DNA of 64,000 nt, taken from Astropecten irregularis (taxonomy: Eukaryota; Echinodermata; Asteroidea; Paxillosida; Astropectinidae). The notes beneath the pieces are model-generated. The model did no database searches, had not been told where the DNA came from, and saw only the letters and a program-made list of their open reading frames with translations. Of this stretch, positions 50,593-63,727 are shown piece after piece (position 1 is the first letter of the stretch; every line of letters begins with the position of its first letter). A program made the translations under genes and the position numbers. The stretch lies in contig OZ020254.1 in the NCBI GenBank assembly GCA_963971285.1, positions 310,001 to 374,000 on the forward strand. The letters are read 5' to 3'.

Positions 50593-53464
50593 GTAAGTGT
50601 TTCATTTCTAGGGCTAGGTCTACACAAAATTGAATAAGTTAGTGCAGTGTTGGCCCCACTAGGCACTAGTCAGCTAGTGTGGCACGAATTTTCGCTCAAG
50701 CCGCTCCATCCTTAGGCTTTGCCACACGTCCAACCGCCTGATTTACGAGGGATATGTTCGGCTCTGGTGCGCACCCTCTTGTCATCACATTTCACGCTCT
50801 TTCTACATACACAAATGTTCCTTAGTGTCTCATCTTCCCTATGGTATATTATTCGAATGAATTCAATCTTGTATTCATCTATTTTTCGGTCATTCACTGG
50901 TGCGCGAAAAATGATTTTGTGCACAAACGTATATATGGGAGTACGACCCAGCAACACGATCACCCCCCCCCCCCCCCCAGGTCTGAGGACGTGTCTACAC
51001 TACTGGTTTATCGCAAGTAGCATTTCACCAAGAGAGTGCACTTGCGTAAAGCATTGTGAGATACACCTGGGTCAAACTGCAAAATCACGAACACAGCTCA
51101 TGCACAAACATAATTTCACTCGGACTGTCCGAACATAAGCGGTTGGTGGCATCTACCGACCCTTGTACATCACATAATTACTAGCATTCGCTATTTGGTA
51201 TTTTGCTGAGGTCTGCTTACTGTACTGTACATGCAGTATATTTACTGCGATGCATCCAAGTACGTTAACTTCCAGTGATTGCCTCAAATTAACAGTTAAC
51301 AGTTAACATCCAGGTGGGCAGACATAAGTGAATTTGTGTATTATTATACAGGCTGAGTAAGCACAGTCGTCATAGTATTATCCATCTGCTTGCTGTTTGT
51401 TGTATATGCAGCCGTCATTCATTAGGTTAGGTACCGTACGTGCCTCTAGTCCTAGAGGAAGCCCACAGACTTACTTAGTCTTAAGAGTCTCATATTGTTT
51501 GCTTTGAGGCTTTTTGCTTTGGAGAGGGAGATGGATCCAGTACCAAGTATTGTAAATTTAAGCTCAAGGGACTAAATTAAAAAAAGTTAGGCAGGGACGG
51601 ATGAAATGATGGTTCACGTTCTAGACCTCAAGACAGATTTACTGTTCCTTCAGCAAGAAAACATGGCCAGTCTCTTTCATCATCTAGACAAGTTTTAAAA
51701 TTAGATCTTACGTATGTCACCAATTGGGGGAACGACTGGCTCGTCACCTTCAATGAAAAGAAAACTCACCTGTTATCTGTTTCAAGATCTACATCTAAAT
51801 CATCTATTCCTACCTTGTCTATGAACTCTACATCTCTTCAGGAAGTTAGTGACATCAGGTTACTTGGTCTCGACATCACCAATAAACTCTCCTGGGACAA
51901 GTACATCAGCGGTATTGCCAAAAGGGCCTCTCAACGTGTAGGTTGTCTATACCGTGCACGGAAATGCCTTTCCCCCCCTGTCATTCTGTACTTATACAAG
52001 ACGACAATCCGCCCTGTTATGGAGTACTGTTGTCACATCTGGTCCGGTGCTCCAGCTTGTCACCTTTCTCTGTTGGACAGAATACAGCGTCGAGTTGTTA
52101 ACCTGGTGGGCCAAGAATTGTCATCTTCCTTGGAACCCCTCTCACATCGTCGCAATGTATCTTCACTGAGCCTGTTTTACAGATACTATCACGGCATGTG
52201 TTCCAATGGTCTTTCGTTGGTCGTCCCTGTTGACCGTCCCTCACAACGAACCACTCGCCTCTCAGTCAAATCCCATCCTCATACAGTCGTGACTCCCAAA
52301 TGCAGGTCCAAGGGGTATGCTATGAGTTTCTTTCCACGTACTGCTTCACTCTGGAACTCCTTACCTGCATCCTGTTTCCCTGCTGTATATAATTTGTCTA
52401 AGTTCAAGTGCAATGTCAATAGGCTTCTGTTATCCTAATTCTGTGCACTTTCTTTTCCTTTCTCTTTCTTTTTTAGCCCTCACCTTGAGTGGCCTTTGTG
52501 CCTTGTGTTGGGCGACTTCCATAAAAAAAATAAAAAAAAAAGATAAATAGGTTTTTCCCTTCGTGAAATGTTGAAGCACCTGGATGCTCTGTACCTTCTG
52601 GTTTCCACAACTGACAAGTGACTGCAAACCTACTCACTGGGGAATACTGTAGATGTCTCACCAGCTTTAATCAAGTCAAATGATGGGACATGGAAAGATT
52701 CTACAGTAATCTTGGATTTTGCAGGATGCGTGTTGGGATGATTGCCCTTTTTGCAGGCCCCATTGAAATTCCCAGGGGTGGCACTGTATCTGACAAATGT
52801 ACCTTAAAACATGTAAAACACTATTAAAGGTCTTTTGAATTTCTTCGACTATGATTGAATTAATTGTCATGTATAATTTTATATTTTAAATGAAAAGAAC
52901 AATTAATATATTCGGAGCTGAACTTACAAATAAGTTATAATAAATTCATCTTTTAGAATCTAAAAATGTAGTGATCGTCTGAGATCAAGGGGTGAAAGAC
53001 TAAAGAATGCTACTCTTGAGAAAGAATTCCAGCCATGAAAATCCAAAATGCAAAGTGCATAATCAGTGATTCACATTGTTCACATTTATTGAGCCCGAAA
53101 GGGCATGATTTATAACATGAACTGTGATAAGTGGTTTGATGTTATTTCTAAGACTGTACACTATGCAGCGTCTAATGCCTGAGTTGTGATAGTCAAGAGC
53201 TTGAAGAGGATTGATGTGAGAGATTTCACGCTCAGTCTGCTTCTGACAGATGTTGAAGTCCCATGTTAATATTTTCTACATGAGTAGATCACTGAGACAT
53301 GAATGGCAGGGATGTACTCATCAAACAGAAAGAAGTCACAGATTCATGATGTTAAAACAGTTCTCTTCTTTTTCTAACAATATTTCAAGAACATCTTGAT
53401 CTTCACAACTCTCTTCTATCCCTTGAACGTGACTATAAGCGTCTTTGTTTTCTTCTCATTTCAG
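50593..53464 (+). other. Presumed 5' intron of RBM41
   Basis: Between the candidate noncoding exon donor and the acceptor before the first coding exon. It contains a poly-C run (50,963-50,979) and the Jockey-like LINE end. No coding exon seen. Confidence 0.4.
51630..52550 (+). mobile_element. Jockey-like LINE, 3' end
   Basis: The frame through 51,815-52,438, open back to about 51,660, reads WGNDWLVTFNEKKTHLLSVS, LLGLDITNKLSWDKYI, RPVMEYCCHIWSGAP, LLDRIQRRVVNLVG and FFPRTASLWNSLP, the C-terminal region of a non-LTR reverse transcriptase. It ends in an A-rich tail near 52,525-52,550. 5'-truncated. It lies in the intron upstream of the first RBM41 coding exon. Confidence 0.87.
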
Positions 53465-53478
53465 TACAGAGGAGTTTC

Positions 53479-56400
53479 ATGGAGGAGGATCCTTACCATG
53501 ACGACGGCTACAACGGTGCCTCTCATGATCCAGCTTCCCAGTCAAACGTCCCCTCAGAGGCCGAGCTCCGTGTCCAGAAGATGCTGGGTCATCAGCTGGA
53601 CACCGAGGTATCTTTGGAGAAGTAAGTGAATGCAAGAGTCTAGCATTTTCTGATTGGAATCACAATCTGCTTAGCAGGAGAATATGAGTTAGCTAGCATC
53701 TATGCTAACATCTTAAGGCTTGCCTCAAGCCTGGTTTGGTAAAGGCCCTTTGTCTCTCTATGAGCATCGGTGCATGGCCTGTCCGCTGTTTCACATTTGA
53801 CATTTGCAGAAACTTATTTCATTTCCAATTACAAAAAGGAAGTTGTGTGATTTGCAGTCGCCCACTCATTAATAGATGACGTGCATTGCCAGGTAACTAA
53901 ACGATTCATCCACAAATCCGTGCCACAACCCGGTGGAATGACCCATAAACATGATAAACTAAAGTGCGTTATACGCAGTGTACTTTACATATTCAAATTC
54001 AATTCAAATTCAAATTCAAAAATTCTTTATTAATTCCACATGGGACAATTAGTAAGGCAATTGTTTGGCTACAGTATAAAAGTACACACTATATAAGTAA
54101 AAACAGCAAATACGATACTTAAAATTTACAAAATTTAAATTTACATTTAAAATGTATATTCAACTATTCCACAAAACACCTTATTAAAACAGCAGACTAC
54201 AATGGAAAACACAGAAAGCACAGTATAAAGTTAAAAAAAAAAAAAATTGATACTTGTGGAACAATGTCAGATTTAGTCAAAAGAAAAAAGACCAAACAAA
54301 CGGAAATGAAACTTTCCGAGTGGTGGGTGTCAATAGATCGTGAATCCTGGTTGAGGGGTTACATACGGACACTGAATCTTTGATGGGCTAAAAACACGGG
54401 CAAATATTTGTTTTGCCTCTCTTTCATAATTGATTGGGATGAGGTTCTTGACATATAACCACTAGGGATCACAGGTTACCAATCCAAATTCTATTCAGTG
54501 AAGATAGCTTGTGGCTCCTCAGCTTGACCATGTAAATAGCTCAGTAAATTTACAGTCGGACTTGGCTTTGTATTAATGAAAGGCTTTGTCCAGTGATTGA
54601 AAGAGGATGAAGAGCTAGGGGGAGAAATAATCCCATCCCAAGTGATGACCGCCGTGATGACCGCTTTTGGATTTGGAGCCAGTCTTGTTTTCTTTGATCT
54701 TCCCTTCATCCTTGTCCTTCCTCTTCGTCTCCATCCTCCCTCTAGACAGGCTGCCCAGAACCGGTCATTCACCCCTGCCTCCACGACCTATCGACCTTTT
54801 GTGGAGCAGGCCAGCGGTCAGTTATCTCTGGCTGATTTCCAGGTACTGGAGAGGGAGCACCAGGTTCTTGAGGAGTTGAGGGCGTGTGGACTGACCGATC
54901 AGGAAATTGCACTGAAACTTGAGCAGGAGGGAAGGCAGATGTCCAGCCTCGTACCGGTAAGTGGCTGCACTCTGAATCCTGCAAAATGAGTCACAACTCA
55001 CAATTTAGAAAATTGTATTCAAGGTATAAATTTGAATTGGAAATTGTAATGAATTATTAATAAATCTTCTTTGTGTAAAATGCTCAGAGTTAATAGGAGG
55101 CCTGTGCTCAATTTCATCTAGCACTAAGATCAATCTTAAATCATGAAACCAATCTTAATTGCTAAGCAAAGTGTGATGTCACAATGCAAATCCCGGTGGT
55201 GATACTGACAACTCATCTTAAGATTAATCTTAAAGTTTCATGAAATCGAGGCCTGGTGTTCCTGTCCTAATGCAAATCATGTAATATATTTCACGTCATT
55301 ATTTTAGTTCATGGGGCTGTTTGCAGCAGTTCACTACTTGTATCTTCTGTATATCTCTTGAGATATTGTGCTCTTCTTAAATGAAAGAAAAACGTTATAT
55401 TATCCCTGATCATTTAGCCAAACATCAATCCTGAAATAGTTTTCAACCCCCAGGAGAGTACAGAAAGTGTCTGTGCTATTTCAGCTAGCAGTGAGGCCAA
55501 TCAAGCATCTCTCCCCCACAGCATTTACTCCTAGGGGGATGCATGGTGAAGCTATTAGTGACAGTAGATTGCTCAAGGATGCAAAGTCCCTTATCCTCAC
55601 TGCTCAGGTGAAAGGCACATTCTGGAATTATCCATGTAGGTCTTTGACACCTCAGACAACTCGGTCATACGTGTAGCTCACTTTAAGCTTCCTTTAGTGA
55701 TAGTGCTGGGATTTTTATCCGGTTAAAGGTTAACTTCCAGGTTTTAATTATTCGGTTACGAATTTCCACTAACCGTTATTAACCGAAACTGAAGGAAAAA
55801 AAAAGGGTTGAACCTTTGGCTCATGCTCAACAACCCAAAAAGTGTAGACCATAGAATGTCAGTCAGTTATATTGTCCGTTTTGCCAAGAAGAAACACACT
55901 TTTCACATAATTATTGTATCCAAAAGAAACATTGTGTACTTGATCTAAATGCTTGACCTAAAGAATAACATCGTAGAAAGTATTCTGAAAGCGAGGATCA
56001 CATTTAAGAAGAGAATAAAGGCCTGTCACTGTGTCAGATTGTCTTTGTAATGATATCAACATCATCTCAGTCCTGATTATTCATACCTTGACGGAGTCCA
56101 AGTCATGTGTCAATTTATGAAACATGTCAGTATGTTGGTAGCTGATGGAAGTTCAGTCAACAAAATCATCAGAGCATGTATTAATGCATGATGGTCCTTT
56201 GGATATATAGCAGTATGTGTGAGCGGTTTCATGGCTTCTGACTGCCAAACGAGCAAAGATAATTGACTATTAGGAGCACCACCAACATAGAGCTAGATAA
56301 AGTGATGGTAGAGCACCGGTACATTATTCCGGAGGTTGCGGGTTCGAATCCTGGTCCAGTTGAATTTCTTTGTTCATAGATCTATCAGTGACTTCATCGG

Positions 56401-59400
56401 TTCATCCAGTATTTGATAAAAACACATTTTCAGGATCAGTGGATGAGTTTTTACCAAATTACTGGTTTGAAATGCTGGGAATAGGTGTCAGGGGCAATCA
56501 TGGCTAGCCATATTGTAGATACATCCAATGTGTAGTAATTGTAATTTCTGCTTTTGAAATGCCAATACTTATTTGTTGTGAAATTAATTAGTTTTCTGTA
56601 CCTTTTACTCGATATTTAATAAGCCAGCCAAATAATACAAATTACCAACTGAGATAAGATTCTGATGGTACACTGTATAATTAGTAAATTATTATTACAT
56701 TTTTCCCAGGGTTTGCCCAACAGTTACAAACTGGTTTTCATTAGTAATAATATAGTAATAAACAGGTTTAAATTGCATAAATAAATAATTTGGTTTACAT
56801 ACATGTACAATGTCAGACACCAAAACAGAAGATACAGAGTAATGCTGATTACGGGAAGGATGAAAAAAAAATGTAAAAAGTGCATTCACTCAGGAAATTT
56901 CTGGTTGTATAGCATAAATAGCGCCCTCATACCTGCATACGAGTAAATTTCAATCTTATAAACACTTAGACTTCATGATGAATGGATTGTACAATATATT
57001 TCACGACCTGGTGAAGAGCCTTACAGAAGCATCACAGTGACTTGTATGTGCGCCACATACTGCTCACAGACTAAACGTTTCGATGTGACGTTTGTAACTT
57101 GCTTCTTCAGTGTCTTGTTTGCCATAGGGACACGGCGAAGCACAAGTGTAGTGAGCCCCGCGTGTAACTGTGCCTTCGGGCCATATTCATTAAATGGAAT
57201 ACAGAAGTAGGGTGATTAGTGCATCTCAATGGAGAGGCTGGGGAGGACAAAGCCGTCGTTATGCAGCTTCAAATGAGATCACGTCCTATACTATAGAGTA
57301 CCTGCAAGCCAGGGGCTATGATGGCCAGCCCGTTACTCTGTCCCACTGGGGCATCCTTTGCTCTCCTAAAACAGCTAAAACCAACAGAAATCTATTTTGA
57401 AATCATTAATTGCTGTAATTGTGCATTTGAAGCACTGGCTGTATCTTGAGAAAAGAAGATTCAGGATGATCAGAATTAGAAATGCCATTTTCAGGGTTTA
57501 AAGATACTATCATACTTTGGTGGCATACAGAAACAGAAATTATTTTCACAGGTGACAGTTACTGTATCTTTCTTGATATTTTTGCCCATGAATCTGCATT
57601 TCTTTGACAAAACGCAAAGTATGATAATACCCTTAAAGCATTAATATCGGGATGTTGCACAGTTCTCAACTAGAGTTTGTACCATTCCTCCCTGCATTAA
57701 ACATAATCAAATCTCACTGTGACCATCCTCCTATTTTGTGTGGACCTCTGAGGGTTTGCAAGTCTGATTCAAAAGAAGAAAAAGAAAGAAAGAAGAGAAA
57801 AAATTCACGGTTTCGTCATCTTCAGCATTATTTCCTACATGTTTTCAGCGTTTCCCCATGAGATGGCTGTGGCGCTATAAGGAGTTCCTGCGGCACAAAA
57901 TAACTAACTCTTTATTGGCTTGGCTGTAGGCATGGTATGCACTCTGTGACTTCTGACATTTGGAATGCCAGCATGGTTGGCTATCTCAGTCCTCCTACTC
58001 ATGTCCACCTCCCCGGCCCTCCCCCCTCCCCTAGAAACACTCGATAAATTCTCAATAAATTACAGCTTATAATACTTGACCAAGTTTCCATTCTTTGTGT
58101 GCCTGTTCCGTTGAGATGGAAGTCTGTGAATAGACCCTCGATATCACTCTTAGTATCATGTATACTGCAGATCTCCTGATTTTTTTTTTGCTGGTTGGGG
58201 CAGGGGGGGGGTACTTATTTAATTGGACATGAATAATGACGTCTTGTATTCTGATCCAATCAAGTGTGAATAGCTTGTAGTCTTTCTTGGTCTAGCCTCA
58301 CCATGATCCGTCTATGTCAACCATGCAGACATCAACCCAGGCAGCTGTTCTATTTGTCCTTGTTGCTGTCTCTCCCCTCCACCACCTCCTGTCTCCCACC
58401 CTATTCCCCTCGCTGCCACGGATCTTTCCCTCTCACTTCATTCACTTGGCTTATTTCCTGCTTTTCCCTCCTATTCATCCCAGCCACGCAAGCGTGCTGG
58501 ATTTGCTGCCGATCCCGTTGCCCGGCGCAAACGTCTGAAGGTGGTGGAGGAGAAAATCGCTCGGAAGAGGGCGTCCCTTGGCGAGCCATCCCACGAAGCC
58601 TCTCCAGACCTCCCCCGTCATGATGAAGCGGAAACACCTGTCTCCGATGACATGAACAGAGGAGATGTCCCTGGCCCTTTCAAAGATCATACAACACTTG
58701 GTGAGAGGCTCTGTGTGGCCACTTATACACTCACACCCATAGGCACCTGTTTTATCATATCTGGGCAAAGTGTAAGAATCTAATAATGTTAGAGATAAAC
58801 AATTTAATAACATTATTGGCCGAAGAGCAAACCACCCAACACTTCCCATGGCACTAAATAAAGACAAAATCTCCATATTTACTGGGTTATTCCCACAGGT
58901 TGGGGCATTTAGCTTGCCAGAACGTATTGTTACACATACAAGCATACTTAAATCTTGTACTCGAAAGTCATACCTACCCATTTGCTATCTAGAGATAGAT
59001 CTTTTTGTATTGTAAGAGGTACACACATGCGTTTAATTTGAAATGTTAGCTGAAGATACTAATGTAAGTGAAATTGAACTTAAGAGGAAAAGAAATTTGA
59101 ACAAAAGGACATTCATTTCCAGTATTCCAAGTCCGATTGTCTTCTGTCACTGCACGTACATGTACATTAGAGGAATACAATTTGGAATCATGAAGTGAGA
59201 TTTGTTTTATCATTAGTGTAACCATTCATTATCAAAATATAATGTGACTTTTGAAAGTAGATAAGTGGAAATTTGTTATAGGGTAAATATTGGTTAAAAT
59301 CAAACAGACGTGACATTCAAGGATTGGTAAATCTCACTATTTTATTATTAAAACTCCTAATGAACATTTTGTTTGTAATTTCCAAAGCGGATGAGGATGA

Positions 59401-62400
59401 TTTCATGGTAACCATGGTAACAGGTGTCTGTTTATTGGACCTCATCTTTTATCTTTCATCTGCTTTGAATGTTTTTGCATCTGCATTTTAGTTTTGTGTA
59501 AATTATGTATTTTATCTTGCAGCATACAGGTACAGGTATTATTTTGTACACCTTAATGAATTCACATCCCAAGATTTCTCTTTCTCCTTTTTTCAATGAT
59601 GGATGAAACATCTAAATTTGTTTTCATTTTTTTGTGCATATATTAAACATTCATTTAAGACTGACCTTTGAATTTTACTCATTTGAGAATAACAATAATA
59701 ATTAGGAAGAATTGAAAGAAAAATCAGATAAAAAAAAAATATATGAATGATTATTTGCAAATTATGAAGGCACCTAAAGGCAGATTATGAAGTTACTGAA
59801 AAATGTTAATTAAATAGTGTTCTGATGTACCTGTATGTACCCTAGCTTTGCCCAGAGGAGGAACAGTAAGCTATTCCAACAGCTTATTCCACGAACTACT
59901 TCTCTTCAGAACTCCTTCAATTCCCGCCTGGAGCATGTTTCCCTTTTACCTACATTCTAGACAGTTTTATGAGGAATATCAGTTCCTATTGTTGCCTCCC
60001 TGAATCTTATTCTTCTGTAGCCCCTTACCTAGATTGGCTTTCAGCCTTGTTAGGGGCAAACTTGCATAAAAGTAAAATGGCACTCTGACATCTGCTTCGT
60101 GGCTTTTCAACAAATTTGCTGGTTTCTCTTTCAGGCCACAAGTATGTCCATCCAGACGATCCAATCAACCATCTCGATGCCATCGCTGAAAGGTTATTTG
60201 GTAAGAGTGTCGAGGACAAACAAAGTGGAAATGTGTCTCAGAGAAGAGGAAATACCCCGTCCTCCACTGAGACTGCCTCATGGGAACACAGTCTCCGTTG
60301 CCATGATGACAGTTGTCATGGCGCAGAAAAGAGAAGAAGGCATCCTCCTAATGAGGACTCCGCCAAGGTGGAAGATGAAGCTGCCTCAGAGGAGGGATTT
60401 AGAGCAGGATGCACATTAGCAGTCACAGAGGACAGACAGGAGTTTGTCACAAAGGCTGCAAGGGAAGCAGACCCTCACACCAGCCAGCTCAGAAATCTCT
60501 CTAATACCCCTCACGGGGGACCCTACCTGGCTGTCGCTGGCACTGCTGTTGAAGATAATTTGGCTGACACGGATGGGGTCTTGGGAATTGGACAGGAAAC
60601 CCAGCAGGTCCCGGGGGCCGAGGAAGAATGCAGCGGTGTTCCGAGTGGCAACGAGAGCCTGCCTCATCGTAGATTGCCTGGCCTTGTCAGACCCCTCTCA
60701 AGAGAAGATCTGCTCCAGCAGCGACTGAGTCAGGATGACATACATAAGATGGAGCGATTCAGAAACAACTCTCCGGGGCAGCCCAGCAAGGTTGTAGATA
60801 GACAGATCCCCCCTTCCCCTACCAATGTTTGGAAAACAGAAATAAATTCCAGCTGGAGGATTTATGAATTAGGCAGAGACTACCCTCCTAGACATTACAT
60901 GGACAAGAGCAAAAGTGCAGATTTCAGTCACCTCCAATGTTGCATAGCCATGCATATCAATGTATGAATCAGAAATAAAATTTCGGTTAGAAAGAAACAA
61001 CTTTTTAAGTAAGAGTTGTGAATAGATAAAGAAAATGTCCACTTGACGAGACGTTATAAATCTGTTCGATTTTAATGATTTGTGTCTTGAAGTTCAGACC
61101 AACAAATCATTTGACCCATTTACCCCAAAAGCAATTGTTTTAATCAATTTGGTTGCAGGATTGTCGCAATGGAATATAAAGCCCTAAAAATCCTGTGAAT
61201 TATATTCAGAAATATCAGCTTATGTAATCAGCTTTATTGAAGATGTTTTGATGTATGTATCTGTTACCACAGCTACAGATTACAAACTGTAATAAATTGC
61301 TGCAAACTTCTTATTTTATCAACCAAAATAATGACTTTTAATATATGATGTTCAAAGGCTTAAGCCTTCGAGAAAGATCTTGCAAGGATCGAAACTTCAG
61401 GTCATAATAACGCTATGCAACTCAGTACAGATGACACTATTCATGTACGAAAGAAATTTTTTTTGTTTCCAAAACAGAATTAATTTGCTAACTGGCATTG
61501 CTTTTAAGTTTTAACACAGACAAAGGTTTGATGTCCATCCTTTTGATATTTTGCTAGGTGTAGAGACCTTTTTGGAAAACGCAGTAATCTCACGGTCTGC
61601 AATCTCAGACAAATTCAGGTCGGTTTTCCTTGCCATTTGTTCACCTTTTCTCTTTCCTCTGATCTCCCTGCAGGTCTTGTACCTGAAGAATCTGAGCAAT
61701 CAAGTCACTGAGGCAGATCTGGCATCAGCCTTTGTGAGCTTCCAATCTCCCAACAGACCAAAAATCATCTTCAAGCTTCTGACAGGGAGGATGAGGGGCC
61801 AGGCATTTGTCACCTTCGCAGGTATAGGCAAGGGATTAAGGGGTCTTATATTACTCAACTCATATTGCCTTGTCTCTCAGTTTGCTTCTTTGCAGGCATT
61901 GAGTTTATTAGCTTCTCCCCTTCCATACGGCTTCCCTTGATTATTAACACTTGTGTGACCTCATGTCTTGCTCTGCAAATGATCGGGTATTGAATGACTT
62001 TTCAAGGTTTTGTTCTTTTATAAAGCTGAGAAAGTTACATCAGCTGTGTCATGTTCATTGTGGAATTGTTGGTATTTTTCATCAGAACTTGCTGTCTATA
62101 TATATCAATTGTAAACTTTGATCTTGTACGAGACAACGCCTGATTTTTGTCTTGGTTAGTTTTCTTGAGGCAGCCAATTGTGCCAGTTGAGGAGAAATAT
62201 TCAGCTTTCTTGTACTCGAATTGTTCATTGCTGTGAAACATCACAGGTTTGCTGTCAGTTGTTATCATGTCTGTATGCCTTGATTGAGCACTGGAATATG
62301 AACCCAAATTCACAAGTCATGGCGAACCAAACCTTATAGACAAAGGTTTTTGGACTTTACTAAAGTTTTGGAGAAAAAATATTCTAGGGTGATACAAATT

Positions 62401-63082
62401 TGTCACCCTAATGTTGCCCTAAGATAGCTTTTCCATAAAAACTGTCACCCTATTCCAGAATTTAGTGGAATGTCAGACATTTTTATGCAGGTAATATGTC
62501 AATAAACTCTATTGGGTGTTGTGGATCTACATGTATATTGTGCATATCACATTCAATGTGTGATGTCTCAATGCACATATTACATGTGTGACCAATGAAG
62601 TTAGGGTTCCAACTTCCAAGTTGGTATTTAGTCTGGTACCCACATAGGTATTAGGTACCCATTGGGAAAGTTATTGATGTACTTATGTAGTATTTGTTTC
62701 AGTGAGTGCCGTAGCTCTTGTCAGTGTGACAAGGCACTTCAGATGATTTCACACGTGAACTTTTCCGCTGTATTGCTGCATGATGCGGAGGGTTCAACTG
62801 GCCCGGGCCCACTCTCTGATAGCCCTGGTTTGATGCCGAGACGATAAACACTTGTCTTGCTGTCAGACTTAGCCTTGCTCTTTGCAGAGCATCAAAGTGA
62901 CGAACCATTTCCCCTTCACCAATTTACTCAGCTCTCATCCCATCCACCTAATGGGCTCTCACAACCCATTCCGGTTCGTTTTCACAGATGAAGAGACAGC
63001 AGCTGAGGCAATGCATCACGTCCATGGCTATCCCCTGAGAGGGAAACCAGTGATAATACAATATGGACGGCACACTAGGTGA
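53479..63082 (+). CDS. RBM41: RBM41, C-terminal RRM protein of the minor spliceosome (489 aa, 6 coding exons)
   Basis: Exons are 53479-53621, 54746-54956, 58484-58700, 60135-60790, 61674-61821 and 62988-63082, phase kept throughout. The first listed exon begins at an acceptor (53,464), so a 5' UTR exon lies upstream. ATG 53,479 is chosen because the protein then aligns with the family start: ELRVQKMLGHQLDTEVSLEK resembles the human stretch ending QHQLDTSVSIEE. Exon 2 gives SFTPASTTYRPF and LSLADFQVL, and exon 3 a basic helix. Exon 4 is a long acidic, disordered region ending LSQDDIHKMERFRNNSPGQP. The RRM (about 410-485) has RNP2 VLYLKNL and RNP1 RMRGQAFVTF and stops soon after. RBM41 is a paralogue of U11/U12-65K (RNPC3) and binds U12-type snRNA. 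RNPC3 is unlikely because it has two RRMs. The donor of exon 4 (AAG|GTTGTA) is weak. Confidence 0.93.
53994..54260 (-). mobile_element. LINE 3' end (CR1-like) with ATTCAA-repeat tail, reverse orientation
   Basis: Read on the minus strand, TTAATAAAGAATTTTTGAAT runs into TTGAAT tandem units (53,994-54,021), a typical CR1-type 3' end with a short tandem tail. The upstream limit is uncertain. RBM41 intron 1. Confidence 0.6.
55101..55257. mobile_element. Fold-back element, GATTTCACGAAAGG family, copy 2
   Basis: Ends CCTGTGCTCAATTTCATC and CATGAAATCGAGGCCTGG. The shared core AATTGCTAAGCAAAGTGTG is present. It lies in RBM41 intron 2. Confidence 0.72.
56205..56410 (+). mobile_element. tRNA-derived SINE, copy 3
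   Basis: Same leader (GGCTTCTGACTGCCAAACGA, TTGACTATTAGGAGCACCACC). The A box is degraded (AGATAAAGTGATGGTAGAGC); the B box GGGTTCGAATCC is intact. It lies in RBM41 intron 2. Confidence 0.8.
57498..57636. mobile_element. TTAA-flanked MITE, short copy 2
   Basis: TTAA-AGATACTATCATACTTTGG at the left and CAAAGTATGATAATACCC-TTAA at the right. The interior (TGACAGTTACTGTATC, TTTGCCCATGAATCTGCATT) matches the other copies with a large internal deletion. It lies in RBM41 intron 2. Confidence 0.78.
58701..60134 (+). other. RBM41 intron 3
   Basis: AT-rich. I see no repeat or exon that I can name. It ends in a good polypyrimidine tract and TTTCAG. Confidence 0.5.
60974..60979 (+). terminator. Intronic AATAAA just after an in-frame read-through of RBM41 exon 4
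   Basis: If the weak donor at 60,790 is not used, translation continues about 58 codons to a TGA at 60,965-60,967. AATAAA follows 7 bp later, and another AATAAA lies at 60,839. This would give an RBM41 form without the RRM. No transcript support is available. Confidence 0.3.
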
Positions 63083-63367
63083 CGGAGCACCAGCTACAAG
63101 CCTAGACAATCCACCATACACCCCCGGTAACTACATACCTTGCTCAATCTCAATTTACCTTTTTTTAGTAAAACTGTTTTTATTGGGTTCAGATTTCAAG
63201 GTTTTAGGGTATTTTCATAGACCAGGAAATGGATGAAATGAGTGATGCTTTTGGACTGAGGTGGCATGTGGGTCCACAATGGAAAGGGAAAAATAACGAT
63301 TCAGGAGCGTTTCAAGTCAGCCTGTGATCTGAAGGGGTCAGTGAAAAAACTTCCTACTGGTAGTCCT

Positions 63368-63521
63368 TGGGCCGATTTCACTATAAGCACTTTGCGATCT
63401 CGCTTAAGTCCAAATCCATAGCTAAACAGAAAATTGCTACGCAAAGTAGCGATCGATTTTCCGTGTAGTGGTGCATTTGGGCTCTAGCGATGATCGCAAA
63501 GTGTTAGTGAAATCGGCCCTT
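63368..63521. mobile_element. Fold-back element with GGGCCGATTTCACTA ends
   Basis: The left arm GGGCCGATTTCACTA...CACTTTGCGATC pairs with the right arm GATCGCAAAGTGTTAGTGAAATCGGCCC. It lies in the RBM41 3' UTR or just after it. Confidence 0.78.
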
Positions 63522-63727
63522 GGAGTGTTTCAAGTCAGCAGGTGATTTTAATGAGTCAGTGGAAATACTTCCTCCCGTTAGTCCTGATCAATGAAACTCA
63601 ATCACCACCTTTATTGAAGTTACTATCAGTGTTTGATGCATTTGCCTCTATATTGATACCCTTCTACTGTGTTAAGTCAGTATTGTTTTATGAATATGCA
63701 CAAGTGAAAAATCCAAATGTTGGTCAT

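Larger units (their letters stand above)
54957..58483 (+). other. RBM41 intron 2 (3.5 kb)
   Basis: It carries a fold-back element (55,101), a partial dispersed repeat (55,281), a SINE (56,205) and a short TTAA MITE (57,498). The last 160 bp before the acceptor at 58,483 are strongly pyrimidine-rich. No extra exon seen. Confidence 0.5.

Noticed and set aside
60099-60728. Other frames of 83-106 codons over RBM41 exon 4
   Set aside because: Only the 656-bp frame joins exons on both sides in phase and ends in the family motif before the RRM.
62662-62908. Extra RBM41 exon between the two RRM exons
   Set aside because: The RRM is continuous when 61,821 joins 62,988; the open frames here match no RRM sequence.
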